A DNA stretch of 64,000 bases. Origin: Paraburkholderia fungorum (GTDB lineage: Bacteria > Pseudomonadota > Gammaproteobacteria > Burkholderiales > Burkholderiaceae). The stretch spans positions 301,513 through 365,512 of the forward strand of contig NZ_MCAS01000034.1 in NCBI RefSeq assembly GCF_003610895.1, in the 5' to 3' direction. The notes below the pieces were generated by a model. It was not told the DNA's origin and ran no database searches. It saw only the letters and a program-made list of their open reading frames with translations. Made by a program: the position numbers and the translations under genes. Below, piece by piece: positions 16,600 through 25,878 of this stretch (the stretch's first letter is position 1; each line of letters begins with the position of its first letter).

Positions 16600-17601
16600 T
16601 TACGTTACATACCCCTGCGCCACGTTGATCAACTGCACGCGATTGCGCACGTTGAACAACTGCCGCAAGCGCCGCAGGTGATAGTCGACGTTATGCGGCG
16701 ACAGCCCGAGGAAATACGCAATTTCCTTGTCGCGCTGCCCCTGCACGACCGCCTTCAACACCGCGTGCTGCAACTCGCTCAGCGTGACGCGCTGCTGCTC
16801 CGCGGGCGCGATCCCGATCACGCTCTTCGCGTGCATCCAGATGAATTCGTGGATCGTGTGCGCGAACATCAGCGTTTCGGCCACGATCGACTCCGTCATC
16901 CAGCGCGGGTTGCCGATCTCCGAGTTGAAGCACAGGCTTGCGCTCAACTCCGGCTCGGGCAGCGGCATCTGCGTGAGAATCCCGCTTTTGCGGCCGGTGG
17001 CCTCCAGCATGTCGATCAGCCCGCCGAGCCTTTCGCTGCGCATCTGCGCACGCGGCAGGTCGGCGCGCATGTCGGCCGTGTTCCAGAGGAACGGCATGCC
17101 GGTCGGCGACGCCAGGGCGACCCGAGGATCGAGCTCGAAATAACGCTCGCGGAAATAGCGCGTGAGCCATGCCTGCGACTCGTAGCTCGTCAGCACGAAC
17201 ATCGTCTTGTGGTGCGCGCTGGTGCGCGTGGCCGAATAGCTGAACGAGTCGAAGCCGAGTTGCTTGATGCGCCGCCGCACAAACTCCATGCGGTCCTGCG
17301 CGCTGCCAAATCGCACCAGCGGACTGATGACCGGTGCGGCCCGCCGCGCGGCGGGCGAGGGCGTGCCGATCTCCTCCTCGGTGAAGAGTGTGAGGAAACC
17401 TGCGGGCGCGATGCCTGATGCGGTGCGGGCGGATGCCCGGGATGCTTCAGCCGCGTGGGCTGAATTCTCGGGTTGCCGCGTGCCGGCCGGGTAAGCCGGT
17501 TCTGCGGTAACCGCTGAGTTGTAAGCCGCCGACACGTGGCTGGCTTCGCCTTGCGGCGAGCCGGTCAGCCAATGCGGCAGCGTATCGCATTCGTGTTCCA
17601 T
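16600..17601 (-). CDS. LuxR-family regulator with an autoinducer-binding-like sensor domain
   Basis: A 333-residue regulator. The C-terminal ~65 residues are a LuxR-type HTH (VTLSELQHAVLKAVVQGQ, KEIAYFLGLSPHNVDYHLRRL). The middle region around residues 100-200 resembles the autoinducer-binding fold: YFRERYFELDPRV followed by MPFLWNTAD preserves the Tyr, Asp-Pro and Trp pattern. No LuxI synthase is nearby, so this looks like a LuxR solo. TeiR, a LuxR-type activator, controls testosterone catabolism in Comamonas, so steroid sensing is a reasonable inference. ATG 17601 with GGAG upstream is preferred to a TTG at 17643. Confidence 0.82.
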   Translation of the reverse strand: MEHECDTLPHWLTGSPQGEASHVSAAYNSAVTAEPAYPAGTRQPENSAHAAEASRASARTASGIAPAGFLTLFTEEEIGTPSPAARRAAPVISPLVRFGSAQDRMEFVRRRIKQLGFDSFSYSATRTSAHHKTMFVLTSYESQAWLTRYFRERYFELDPRVALASPTGMPFLWNTADMRADLPRAQMRSERLGGLIDMLEATGRKSGILTQMPLPEPELSASLCFNSEIGNPRWMTESIVAETLMFAHTIHEFIWMHAKSVIGIAPAEQQRVTLSELQHAVLKAVVQGQRDKEIAYFLGLSPHNVDYHLRRLRQLFNVRNRVQLINVAQGYVT

Positions 17602-17785
17602 GAAACGGTAGCTCCAGCGTTCGAAACGCGTGAAAGACGACAACCTGGATGATTAACTATTTCCAAATATTACGGTAGCCGGTTCCTTGCTATCATTTTT
17701 GAGATCTTGCGCTGACCTCTAACCGGCGACAGGGGTGTGACAGGGTTTGCACATGTACATAAGGGACCTCCCAGGAAGAGACGTG

Positions 17786-18697
17786 ATGGCAAAAATTCCA
17801 AGGCTGACAACGACGCTTGCCTACGACCGCTATATGGCGGGCCAGAAACTGGTGTCGAGCGTGGATCGCCCGTGGCGGCACCTGGTGCTGCGCTCGTATC
17901 TCGAGCCGGCCGAGCAGGAGCTGCTGGAAGCACCTGGCCTGCAGGACGTCACGTTGATGACGCTCGGCAGCGGCGCCGAACACCTCGAGCGCAACGTGAA
18001 TGGCCGCTGGGAGAGCGCCGAGCTGCGCATGGGCGACGTCTGGTTCGTGCCGCCCGTGCCGATCTCGTGGCGCTGGCGTTCGATCAGCGATGAACCGCTG
18101 TCGACCGTCCATTTGCACCTGGAGCGCAGCCTGATCGACAGCGTTGCCGACCAGATGGAACTGGGCGGCTCACGCGAGCTGACGCTTGGCGACGCGATGC
18201 AGTTTCACGATCCACTGGTCGCCGAGATGCTCGGTGCGCTGCACCGCGCCGCGGGCGACCCTGCCGACTCGCGGCTGTATGTCGACGCGCTGGCCCACGC
18301 GCTCGCCGCTCATCTTTTGCAACACTACTCGCGCGGCCGTCAGGCCGGGGCCGGCTTGCCGGCGCATCCCGAGCGGCTGGTGCCGCGCCGCATCCGCCGT
18401 GTAACCGATTACATTCGCGCTAATCTTGCCGCCGATCTGGCCATTGGCGAGCTGGCCGCGCAGGCCGGGTTAAGTAGTTTTCATTTTGCTCGTGTGTTTC
18501 GCCGCGAGACCGGTGAAACACCTCATCAATTCGTTACGCGTTTGCGGCTCGAGGAGGCGGCGAGGCTGCTGCGCGCCACCGATCAGCCGGTGCTGCAAAT
18601 TGCGCTTGCAGTTGGTTTCGAGAACGCCAGTCATTTCTCCGTGCAGTTCAAGCGTGGCTACGGTGTGACGCCGCTTGCCTACCGGCTGCGCGGCTAA
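17786..18697 (+). CDS. AraC-family transcriptional regulator
   Basis: A 303-residue regulator. The last ~100 residues are the double helix-turn-helix of the AraC/XylS family: LAIGELAAQAGLSSFHFARV, then the conserved QIALAVGFENASHFSVQFK and GVTPLAYR. The N-terminal ~190 residues would bind the effector but resemble nothing specific to me. ATG 17786 is chosen because AGGAAGAG lies 6 bp upstream; earlier in-frame starts lack a site. It is divergent from the LuxR gene, with about 185 bp between starts, so both may control the same cluster. Confidence 0.88.
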   Translation: MAKIPRLTTTLAYDRYMAGQKLVSSVDRPWRHLVLRSYLEPAEQELLEAPGLQDVTLMTLGSGAEHLERNVNGRWESAELRMGDVWFVPPVPISWRWRSISDEPLSTVHLHLERSLIDSVADQMELGGSRELTLGDAMQFHDPLVAEMLGALHRAAGDPADSRLYVDALAHALAAHLLQHYSRGRQAGAGLPAHPERLVPRRIRRVTDYIRANLAADLAIGELAAQAGLSSFHFARVFRRETGETPHQFVTRLRLEEAARLLRATDQPVLQIALAVGFENASHFSVQFKRGYGVTPLAYRLRG

Positions 18698-19366
18698 GAG
18701 TCGGGTTGCGCGGCTGGGTGATGCGGGCGGCTCGCCAGCATGCGATGCCCGGGCGCCGCGCCGGTACCTGCTGGCGCGCGGGTCTTCGCCGTTTGCAACA
18801 CGCTATTTTGCCAGGCGGCGCGGCGAACTTCTGGCCGCGTGTGGCCCGGCATGTCAAGGTGGTCGCAGGGGTATCGAGGGCAAGGATTTCGCGGCGACGC
18901 GTGTAATTTCCGCGGTGATGCCGATTCCGTCGCCAGCTTCGCCGTCCGTTGAATTGCCAGAACGGACGTTATGCACTTTTCGCAGTTTGCTGCGCATTGC
19001 ATCGCTTGCAAACTACGAAGTTTCGTGGCGGGTCGGGAGATGGAGCTGGCACGCTTGGGCCTGAAGGGTGTTCAGGCCGGTTTCCCGCCCACTTGTCTAC
19101 TATGAATAGAGCAGACCAGCCTGAAGTACCTGTTGCCTTTGCTGGGTTGCAGAGCATTGCGGCGAGTCCTCGCGGTTTGTCGCCGGGACACGGTGATGGG
19201 CTTTCTGCGTGGCAGCCGTCACCACTGGTTCAACTGGCCTGACCAGTTGGGCGGCAAGTGTATCTGTCGAAGCCTTGCACCGGCCGACAGAATATTGCGC
19301 CTGCAGCCTCGCCCCAGCCATCGTCTGACCGACCTTTTCACTCAACCTGTCACACGGATCCTGACA
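18698..19366. other. Intergenic region with no supported gene
   Basis: Open frames here lack family features, good ribosome binding sites or a consistent codon pattern. One fragment near 19280 (GGCCGACAG) resembles the end of the leader hairpin repeat but has no pairing arm. I see no terminator with a T tract after the AraC gene. Confidence 0.5.
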
Positions 19367-19792
19367 ATGACCCGACTTCGAATCACCTCCTGCGGCCATG
19401 TGTTTACCGCCGAAACTCATCCTGACGCGCCGCAAACGGTGGCCGCCTTTCTGAAGCTTCTGCCGTACCGTCAGAAGATCATCCACGTGCGCTGGAGCGG
19501 CGAGGGCTGCTGGGTTCCGCTTGGCGACTTCAAACTGGAAAACGACGGCGCGGCAGTCGGCTTCGAAAATCACACGAGCCATCCGTCGGTTGGCGACATC
19601 CTGTTCTATCCGGGCGGTTACAGCGAAACCGAGATCATCCTCGCGTACGGTTCGTGCTGCTTCGCGAGCAAGATGGGCCAACTCGCGGGCAATCACTTCC
19701 TGACCATCGTCGAAGGCCGGGAGAAATTGCGCGAACTCGGCACCAAGGTGCTGTGGGAAGGTGCGCAAGACGTGCTGTTTGAGAAAATCTAA
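19367..19792 (+). CDS. DUF3830 family protein (cyclophilin-like fold)
   Basis: A 141-residue protein matching DUF3830 in length and pattern: an early TAETHPDAPQTV segment, KIIHVRWSGEGCWVPLGDF in the middle, and VGDILFYPGGYSETEIILAYG toward the end. The family has a cyclophilin-like beta-barrel and is often found near amidase or transport genes, but its function is unknown. ATG 19367 gives the normal family start; the frame is open further upstream but that part looks non-coding. The ribosome binding site (GGAT) is weak. It stands alone between regulatory genes and the adhesin. Confidence 0.75.
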   Translation: MTRLRITSCGHVFTAETHPDAPQTVAAFLKLLPYRQKIIHVRWSGEGCWVPLGDFKLENDGAAVGFENHTSHPSVGDILFYPGGYSETEIILAYGSCCFASKMGQLAGNHFLTIVEGREKLRELGTKVLWEGAQDVLFEKI

Positions 19793-19971
19793 GGCGCGAA
19801 GTCGTCGGCGGACGCATTCGCGCGGAGCATTTCCGTGATTAGCTTCCCGATGCTCCGGGAAGCGCGGTAGATCCACCTCGGTGAGCGGCCTCAAACCGCT
19901 CGCTCACTTTCCCGCTTGATCCCGTGTGACGCACGGCGTCACACCGCGGACTCAGTGTTTGCCCTCCAGAT

Positions 19972-20332
19972 TTAAGAAGCGTTAAGAGCGCGTCTTAACA
20001 TCGCCTAAAAATACCCCGGTTGATTTAAGACATTTGGCACTTTTCGTCTTAAGCGGGGTAGGCCGTTTGTACTTATCCAGGCTAAAAAAGTGCTTTTAGG
20101 AGTTGTCGTATTCACCGCCTCGGACGCTGACGGCAAACTGGGTGTGTCGTGTCTGTCTGCCAGATGAGCGTGCGACGCATGCTTAAATTTCTGGACGTTT
20201 GACCTACATATGTATGCCGGCCATCGCGGCGGTTGGCGGCACACTGGCGGTGGCGCGCTTGTCGATCGAGAGAAGCGCACTGTGTTCTTAAGTTTTTCGA
20301 TGTTTGGGTTTGATGATTAGGATTTCTTAAGA
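19972..20332. promoter_or_regulatory. Cluster of TTAAGA/TCTTAA motifs upstream of the adhesin gene
   Basis: TTAAGA or its complement occurs at 19972, 19982, 19993, 20025, 20047, 20286 and, overlapping, at 20325 and 20327. Two pairs form dyads: GTTAAGA-GCGCG-TCTTAAC (19981-19999) and TTAAGAC...GTCTTAA (20025-20052), and TTTCTTAAGAAAAA (20323-20336) is near palindromic. The 595-bp region 19793-20387 has no gene and is much more AT-rich than its surroundings. It is likely the adhesin promoter with several regulator binding sites. Confidence 0.6.
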
Positions 20333-20387
20333 AAAATCCTGAATCTGAATTTCGGGCCTGAATTCGATAGAAAAATTGGGAGGAATG

Positions 20388-23300
20388 TTGAACAAGACTT
20401 ATAAGACTGTTTGGAACAGAACGACCCGCACCTACGTCGCTGCATCCGAGGTGGCGAAGAGTCGTGGTGCGAAGAGCGCGTCGACATGTGGAACGCTGGT
20501 CGTCGCCAGCGCGGGATTGTTGGGTGCGTTGGCGTTTTCATTGCCGGCAAGTGCGGCCGAGTGCGAGGCAGAGGCGCAGGGTTGTATCAATGCGAAGGTG
20601 ATGCAGGCAGCGCTATCCGCCGACCCGGCAAAGTTGCCGATTGACGCCGCCACGTCCGAACAGTTGGCGGTGGCGATCGATAACGCAAGCGCGTTTGCTG
20701 GTCATCCGCCGGTTGCGGCGGTGCAGCGGGTGGGCAGTGCTCAGGCGAGTTCGATGAATCTCGCGGCGGTCTCGGCGGCGGCTCCTGTGACCGATTACAT
20801 TGCGGTGAGCGAGAATGTCACGGGTGGCGTGGCGACGCATACCTCAACAGATATGAATGCAATGGCGGTCGGGCCGACCGCGGCAGCGACAGGGGTCAAT
20901 GCAACAGCGGTCGGCGCTCAGGCCGCCGCCGGCAGTCGCGGATCGACCGCAATTGGCGCTGCGGCGGCGGCATTGGCGGTGAACGCTACTGTTGTGGGAG
21001 CCGGTGCATCGAGCGGCTTCGACGCAACCAACGGTGTTTCGATCGGCTATATGGCTGACGCTGAAGGCGCCAACAGCTTGTCGCTTGGAACGAGCAGTAT
21101 GGCGAACGGCGACGGCTCCGTCGCTATGGGAACCAACACTTTCACGGCCACTGGTGCAACCAATGCGCTGGCGCTGGGTGCGAACGCTCAGGTCAACACG
21201 CAAGGCTCCGTAGCACTCGGCAGCGGATCGGTGGCCGATCGGGTGAATTCGGTGGCGGTGGGTAGCGCTGCGCTGCGTCGCCAGATCATTAACGTGGCAG
21301 CCGGCACATTCGACTCGGATGCTGCGACGGTGGGCCAACTCAGGGGCGTGAGCGCGGCGCTTGGCGGTGCTGCGGCGATCAACCCTGACGGTTCGATCGT
21401 CGCACCGGCTTACGCCATAGGCGGGACGACCTATAACGATGTTGGCGCAGCTTTGGCCGCCGTTGTGAAAAGCAGCGCGGCGGGCAGCGCCGACGCGCTC
21501 CAGTACGACACCGGAAAGCACGATATCGCGACGCTCGGCAATGCGGGCATCCCCGTCAAGCTCACCAACGTCGCGGATGGCGCATTGAGCGCCTATAGTT
21601 CCGACGCTGTCACCGGCGCGCAGCTTTACAGCACCAATCAGGTCGTCGCACAAAATACCGCGGACATTGCCGGCATAACCACTAACATCAACAACGGTGC
21701 GGTTGGTCTGGTTCAGCAGGACCCGGTTTCGCATGACCTCACCGTCGGAAAAGGTAAGGACGGCAAGCATGTCGACTTCACCGGAACCACCGGCCCGCGC
21801 GAATTGCTCGGCGTGGCGGCGGGTACCGCGGCGGGTTCCGCCGTCAATCTCAGCCAGCTCAGTCCGGTTGTCTCCGCGCTCGGCGGCGGCGCCACGGTCA
21901 ATGCGGACGGTTCAGTAACCGGCCCGATTTATCATGTTCAGGTCGGCACCCAGACCACGGTGGGCGGCGCGCTGAGCGCACTCGACACGGGTCTTTCGTC
22001 GTTAAAGACGCAAATCAACACCGGCTCAGTCGGTTTGGTGACCCAGGATCCAACGTCTCATGACTTGCTTGTCGGTGCGGCGACTGACGGTGCGCGCGTC
22101 AATATGGCGGGCAATGCCGGCGCCCGTGCAGTATCGGGTGTGGCCGCCGGTGCGATCAATGCCGCCAGCGATCAGGCGGTGAACGGTGCGCAACTGTATG
22201 CGAATACGGCGAGCACGGCGGTAGCGCTGGGCGGTGGCGCGAAAGTCAATCCGGACGGAACGCTCAAGACACCCGTCTACAGCATTGGCGGAAATACATA
22301 CAGCGACATAGGTTCGGCGCTCGCGGCAGCCGTGACAACCGGCGTCGCGGCGAGCGCCGACTCGGTTCAATACGACTCGACTTCGCATGACACGGTGACG
22401 TTGGGGAGCACCGGCACGCCGGTGCGGATCACCAATGTGCTCGCCGGAGCGCTTGCTGCCAACAGTTCAGATGCCGTGAACGGGTCGCAACTGTTCGCGA
22501 CCAACCAGACCGTAGAGCAGAACGCCGCTGATATTGCCGCCAACACCGGCAATATCGCGAACCTCGATCAGCGCGTCACGAATAACACCACGCAGATCGC
22601 CAACCTGGATGCGCGCGCCACCACGATCGAGGCAGACGTGAGCAACATCACGAATCAGATCACGAATGGCGAGATCGGTCTTGTCCAGCAGGATCAGGTG
22701 TCGCGCAATCTCACGGTCGCCAAGGACGTCGACGGCGCCAGCGTCGATTTCACCGGCACCGGCGGCGCCCGCGAGCTGACGGGTATCGCGGCGGGCACCT
22801 CGGATACGTCCGGGGTCAATGTCGGTCAGATCAAACCCATGGCAGCGGCGCTCGGCGGTGGTGCGCAGATCAATGCCGATGGTTCGGTGAGTGGTCCCAC
22901 GTATCACGTGCAAGGAGCCACGCAAACCACGGTTGGCGACGCGCTCGGCTCGCTCGACAGCGGACTGACCACCTTGCAGCAAAACATGGAGACCGGCGGC
23001 ATTGGCATCGTCACGCAAGATCCTGTGTCGCGCATCATCAACATTGGTGCGACGACCGGCGGAGGTCTGATCAACATAGCGGGCACGGCAGGCAATCGGG
23101 TGCTCACCGGCGTGGCGCCTGGCGCAGTCAATGCCACCAGCGCCGACGCCATCAGCGGCGCGCAGCTCTATACGCAGGCGGCGAGTACGGCGGTGGCGCT
23201 TGGCGGCGGGGCGACGGTCAACCCGAACGGTTCCGTGACGGCGCCGTCGTATCGCGTGGGTGGCACGGTCGTGAACAACGTCGGCAGCGCGATCACCAAT

Positions 23301-24095
23301 CTGGACGGCCGCGTGACGCAGAACACCAACGATATTGCCGGGCTGCAAACCACGGTCAGCAACATCAGCGGGTCGGTGGCGAATGCGCTCCAGTACGACA
23401 GTTCCGCGCACGACAAGGTCACGCTCGGCGGCACGGCGGCCAACGCACCTAAGGTCACGCTCACCAACCTGCAGGATGGCGAAGTGTCGGCGACCAGCAG
23501 CGACGCGGTTACCGGCGCGCAACTCTGGAATACGAACCAGCAGATCGACAACCTCGGTCAGCAGATCGGCGACATCAATCTCGCCGTGAAGAATACCCAG
23601 GCCACCGGCAGCTCATATGTCGCCGTCAACAGCACGGGCAATACGGCGCAGGCGATCGGCAACGGTACCGTGGCGATCGGCGGCGGCGCGCAAGCGAGTG
23701 CGCCGAACTCGGTTGCGATTGGCGAGGGCTCGGTTGCCGATCAGTCAAACACGGTTTCGGTCGGTTCGGCAGGCAACGAGCGCCGCATCACCAACGTCGC
23801 AGCGGGGCAGGCGCCCGCAGACGCCGTGAACATGCAGCAGTTCCAGGGCGGCATGAACGAAATCGCGCGCAATGCGTATTCGGGCACGGCGTCGGCCATT
23901 GCGTTGACCATGGTTCCTGAGGTCGATGCGAACAAGAACCTCGCCATTGGTGTCGGGACGGCCGGCTACAAGGGCTATCAGGCGGTGGCGGTGGGTTTGT
24001 CGGCGCGTGTGACGCAGAGCCTCAAGGTAAAGCTCGGGGCGGGCATCAGTTCTGCCACGACGACAGTCGGCGCCGGTGCGGCGTATCAGTGGTAG
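20388..24095 (+). CDS. Trimeric autotransporter adhesin (YadA-like)
   Basis: A 1235-residue surface adhesin. The N-terminus has the extended signal peptide pattern MNKTYKTVWN...WVAASE-like, with cleavage near Ala57. A YadA head of short repeats (AIGAAA, SLGTSSMANG, ALGSGSVADRVNSVAVG) follows to about residue 300. A long stalk then repeats neck motifs (LSAYSSDAVTGAQLY, VNATSADAISGAQLY) with GLVQQDPVSHDLTV-type blocks of about 100-170 residues. The last ~90 residues are the YadA anchor ending GAAYQW. TTG 20388 is the likely start: GGGAGGA lies about 4 bp ahead, whereas the ATG at 20385 abuts that site. The next gene is convergent. Confidence 0.92.
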   Translation: MNKTYKTVWNRTTRTYVAASEVAKSRGAKSASTCGTLVVASAGLLGALAFSLPASAAECEAEAQGCINAKVMQAALSADPAKLPIDAATSEQLAVAIDNASAFAGHPPVAAVQRVGSAQASSMNLAAVSAAAPVTDYIAVSENVTGGVATHTSTDMNAMAVGPTAAATGVNATAVGAQAAAGSRGSTAIGAAAAALAVNATVVGAGASSGFDATNGVSIGYMADAEGANSLSLGTSSMANGDGSVAMGTNTFTATGATNALALGANAQVNTQGSVALGSGSVADRVNSVAVGSAALRRQIINVAAGTFDSDAATVGQLRGVSAALGGAAAINPDGSIVAPAYAIGGTTYNDVGAALAAVVKSSAAGSADALQYDTGKHDIATLGNAGIPVKLTNVADGALSAYSSDAVTGAQLYSTNQVVAQNTADIAGITTNINNGAVGLVQQDPVSHDLTVGKGKDGKHVDFTGTTGPRELLGVAAGTAAGSAVNLSQLSPVVSALGGGATVNADGSVTGPIYHVQVGTQTTVGGALSALDTGLSSLKTQINTGSVGLVTQDPTSHDLLVGAATDGARVNMAGNAGARAVSGVAAGAINAASDQAVNGAQLYANTASTAVALGGGAKVNPDGTLKTPVYSIGGNTYSDIGSALAAAVTTGVAASADSVQYDSTSHDTVTLGSTGTPVRITNVLAGALAANSSDAVNGSQLFATNQTVEQNAADIAANTGNIANLDQRVTNNTTQIANLDARATTIEADVSNITNQITNGEIGLVQQDQVSRNLTVAKDVDGASVDFTGTGGARELTGIAAGTSDTSGVNVGQIKPMAAALGGGAQINADGSVSGPTYHVQGATQTTVGDALGSLDSGLTTLQQNMETGGIGIVTQDPVSRIINIGATTGGGLINIAGTAGNRVLTGVAPGAVNATSADAISGAQLYTQAASTAVALGGGATVNPNGSVTAPSYRVGGTVVNNVGSAITNLDGRVTQNTNDIAGLQTTVSNISGSVANALQYDSSAHDKVTLGGTAANAPKVTLTNLQDGEVSATSSDAVTGAQLWNTNQQIDNLGQQIGDINLAVKNTQATGSSYVAVNSTGNTAQAIGNGTVAIGGGAQASAPNSVAIGEGSVADQSNTVSVGSAGNERRITNVAAGQAPADAVNMQQFQGGMNEIARNAYSGTASAIALTMVPEVDANKNLAIGVGTAGYKGYQAVAVGLSARVTQSLKVKLGAGISSATTTVGAGAAYQW

Positions 24096-24178
24096 CCACG
24101 GCGGGGAAGGATGAGCGCGCGCGTTACCGGCGCGGCTAGATCAGCAGTTGGATAAGCAGTCGGACAAGCAACTGCAGG

Positions 24179-24206
24179 CACCCCGCTCATGACATCGTGC
24201 GGGGTG
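24179..24206. terminator. GC hairpin between the convergent adhesin and transporter genes
   Basis: CACCCCGC (24179-24186) pairs perfectly with GCGGGGTG (24199-24206) around a 12-base loop. It has no T tract on either strand. Its place between two converging transcription units suggests termination. Confidence 0.45.
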
Positions 24207-24217
24207 CGGCGCAACAC

Positions 24218-24346
24218 TTACTTGAACAGCTTCAACGCCTGCGAGAGCGTATTGATCACACCCCATGCCAGCGGCAGCATCACATACAGCCAGAAGACGG
24301 CGAGCTTGACCTTGTTGGTCGGATGAACGGCTTGAACGGTCGACAT
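24218..24346 (-). CDS. 42-residue membrane protein, MFS transporter small subunit type
   Basis: The peptide starts MSTVQAVHPTNKVKLAVF and has one hydrophobic helix (about residues 14-33, LAVFWLYVMLPLAWGVINT) followed by a short amphipathic tail ending KLFK. AAGGAGAG lies 7 bp before ATG 24346 and overlaps the stop codon of the transporter gene upstream, so translation is probably coupled. Tiny genes directly after OFA-family transporters have been named MFS transporter small subunits; a stabilising partner for the transporter at 24359-25762 is inferred from this arrangement. Confidence 0.72.
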   Translation of the reverse strand: MSTVQAVHPTNKVKLAVFWLYVMLPLAWGVINTLSQALKLFK

Positions 24347-24358
24347 GCGAGTCTCTCC

Positions 24359-25762
24359 TTAGGCGCCTTTGGCGAGTTGTGCGTCGGTCATGTGGTGTTT
24401 ATCGTCGACACGCTTGACCAGCAGGTTGCAGACGAAGCCGATCACCAGCAGCACGACCATGATGTGGATCGTCATCGTGTAGGCGTCTGCCTTGGCGACG
24501 CCGTGCGCCACCTGATAGGCGCGGATGTAGTTCACCAGCACCGGACCCGCGACACCAGCCGCTGCCCACGCGGTCAGCAGGCGGCCGTGAATGCCGCCGA
24601 CGAACGCTGTGCCGAACATGTCCGCGAGATACGCGGGCACCGTTGAGAAGCCGCCGCCGTACATCGACAGGATCACGCAGTACGCAAGCACGAACAGGGC
24701 AATCTGCCCGGAAGCCGCGAAGCCTGGCACGACGTAGTACAGCACGGCGCCGAGCGCGAAGAAGATGAAGTAGGTGTTCTTGCGGCCGAGCCAGTCCGAA
24801 GCCGAGGCCCACACGAAGCGGCCGCCCATGTTGAACAGCGACAGCAGACCGACGAAGCCGGCCGCCGCGGCAGCCGTCACGGTGCCCTTGAAGCTTTCCT
24901 GAATCATCACCGAGGCCTGGCCGAGAATGCCGATGCCGGCGGTCACGTTGAGGAACAGCACCAGCCAGATCAGATAGAACTGCGGCGTCTTCAGCGCCTG
25001 ATCGATGTGCACGTGGTTACGCGAAATCATCTTCTTCTGATTGGTTGCGGGCGGTGTCCAGCCGGCCGGCTTCCAGTCAGCCGGCGGCACGCGGATCGCG
25101 AGTGCGCCGATCGTCATCGAGATGAAGTACGCAATGCCGAGCACCACGAACGTTTCGGCCACGCCAATGCTGGTCGCGCTACGGAAGTGGTTCATCAAGG
25201 CCACCGACAACGGCGCGGCAATCATCGCGCCGCCGCCGAAGCCCATGATCGCCATGCCGGTCGCCATGCCGCGACGGTCCGGAAACCAGCGGATCAACGT
25301 CGACACCGGCGACACATAGCCGAGCCCAAGTCCGATCCCGCCGATCACGCCGTAGCCGAGATAAAGCAGCACGATCTGGTGCAGATACACGCCGAGCGCG
25401 GAGACGAGAAAGCCGCCGCCGAAGCAGCATGCGGCGGTAAACATCGTGCGGCGCGGGCCGACATGCTCGAGCCACTTGCCGGCAAATGCCGCCGACAAAC
25501 CCAGGAACACGATCGCCAGCGAAAAGATCCAGCCGAGCGACGTCAGCGACCAGTCGTCAGCGGCGGATTGCGTAATGCCGACGACTTTGGTCAACGGTCC
25601 ATTGAACACGGAAAAGGCGTATGCCTGGCCGATACAAAGGTGCACGGCGAGCGCGGCGGGTGGAACCATCCAGCGCGAAAACCCCGGTTTCGCGACGGTG
25701 GCCTCTTTGGAAAAGAATGGGGCTGAGCCTGAAGTGCCATTCGGCTCGGTGATACTGCTCAT
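24359..25762 (-). CDS. OFA-family MFS transporter (oxalate/formate antiporter family)
   Basis: A 467-residue inner-membrane protein with about 12 helices. The first half has the WFPDRRGMATGMAIMGFGGGA segment characteristic of the OFA family, and the long cytoplasmic loop between helices 6 and 7 holds PPADWKPAGW and the MISRNHVHIDQALKTPQFYLIW region. Members exchange small carboxylates such as oxalate, formate or pyruvate; the substrate here is unknown. ATG 25762 has CGGAGACC upstream. It is cotranscribed with the 42-residue gene that begins 12 bp beyond its stop. Confidence 0.88.
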   Translation of the reverse strand: MSSITEPNGTSGSAPFFSKEATVAKPGFSRWMVPPAALAVHLCIGQAYAFSVFNGPLTKVVGITQSAADDWSLTSLGWIFSLAIVFLGLSAAFAGKWLEHVGPRRTMFTAACCFGGGFLVSALGVYLHQIVLLYLGYGVIGGIGLGLGYVSPVSTLIRWFPDRRGMATGMAIMGFGGGAMIAAPLSVALMNHFRSATSIGVAETFVVLGIAYFISMTIGALAIRVPPADWKPAGWTPPATNQKKMISRNHVHIDQALKTPQFYLIWLVLFLNVTAGIGILGQASVMIQESFKGTVTAAAAAGFVGLLSLFNMGGRFVWASASDWLGRKNTYFIFFALGAVLYYVVPGFAASGQIALFVLAYCVILSMYGGGFSTVPAYLADMFGTAFVGGIHGRLLTAWAAAGVAGPVLVNYIRAYQVAHGVAKADAYTMTIHIMVVLLVIGFVCNLLVKRVDDKHHMTDAQLAKGA

Positions 25763-25857
25763 GGTCGGTCTCCGGTGAGAAATTCTTTGTTATCGGCGCT
25801 TCATACACACTACTTGAGTGTCGCGGTGTAAAAATTGCTGGCTGATATGGAATAAAT

Positions 25858-25878
25858 ATATGAATTCTAATTTCATAT
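25858..25878. promoter_or_regulatory. Inverted repeat in the OFA transporter promoter region
   Basis: ATATGAA (25858-25864) and TTCATAT (25872-25878) form a perfect dyad with a 7-base spacer, about 100 bp before the transporter start, in an AT-rich stretch. It looks like a regulator binding site; the regulator is unknown. The remaining intergenic DNA (25763-26252) has no supported gene. Confidence 0.5.

Noticed and set aside
19133..19366. N-terminal extension of the DUF3830 gene
   Set aside because: The frame is open but the sequence lacks features and the family begins at ATG 19367.
22467..23522. 351-residue open frame opposite the adhesin
   Set aside because: It arises from the repetitive GC-rich stalk of the adhesin.
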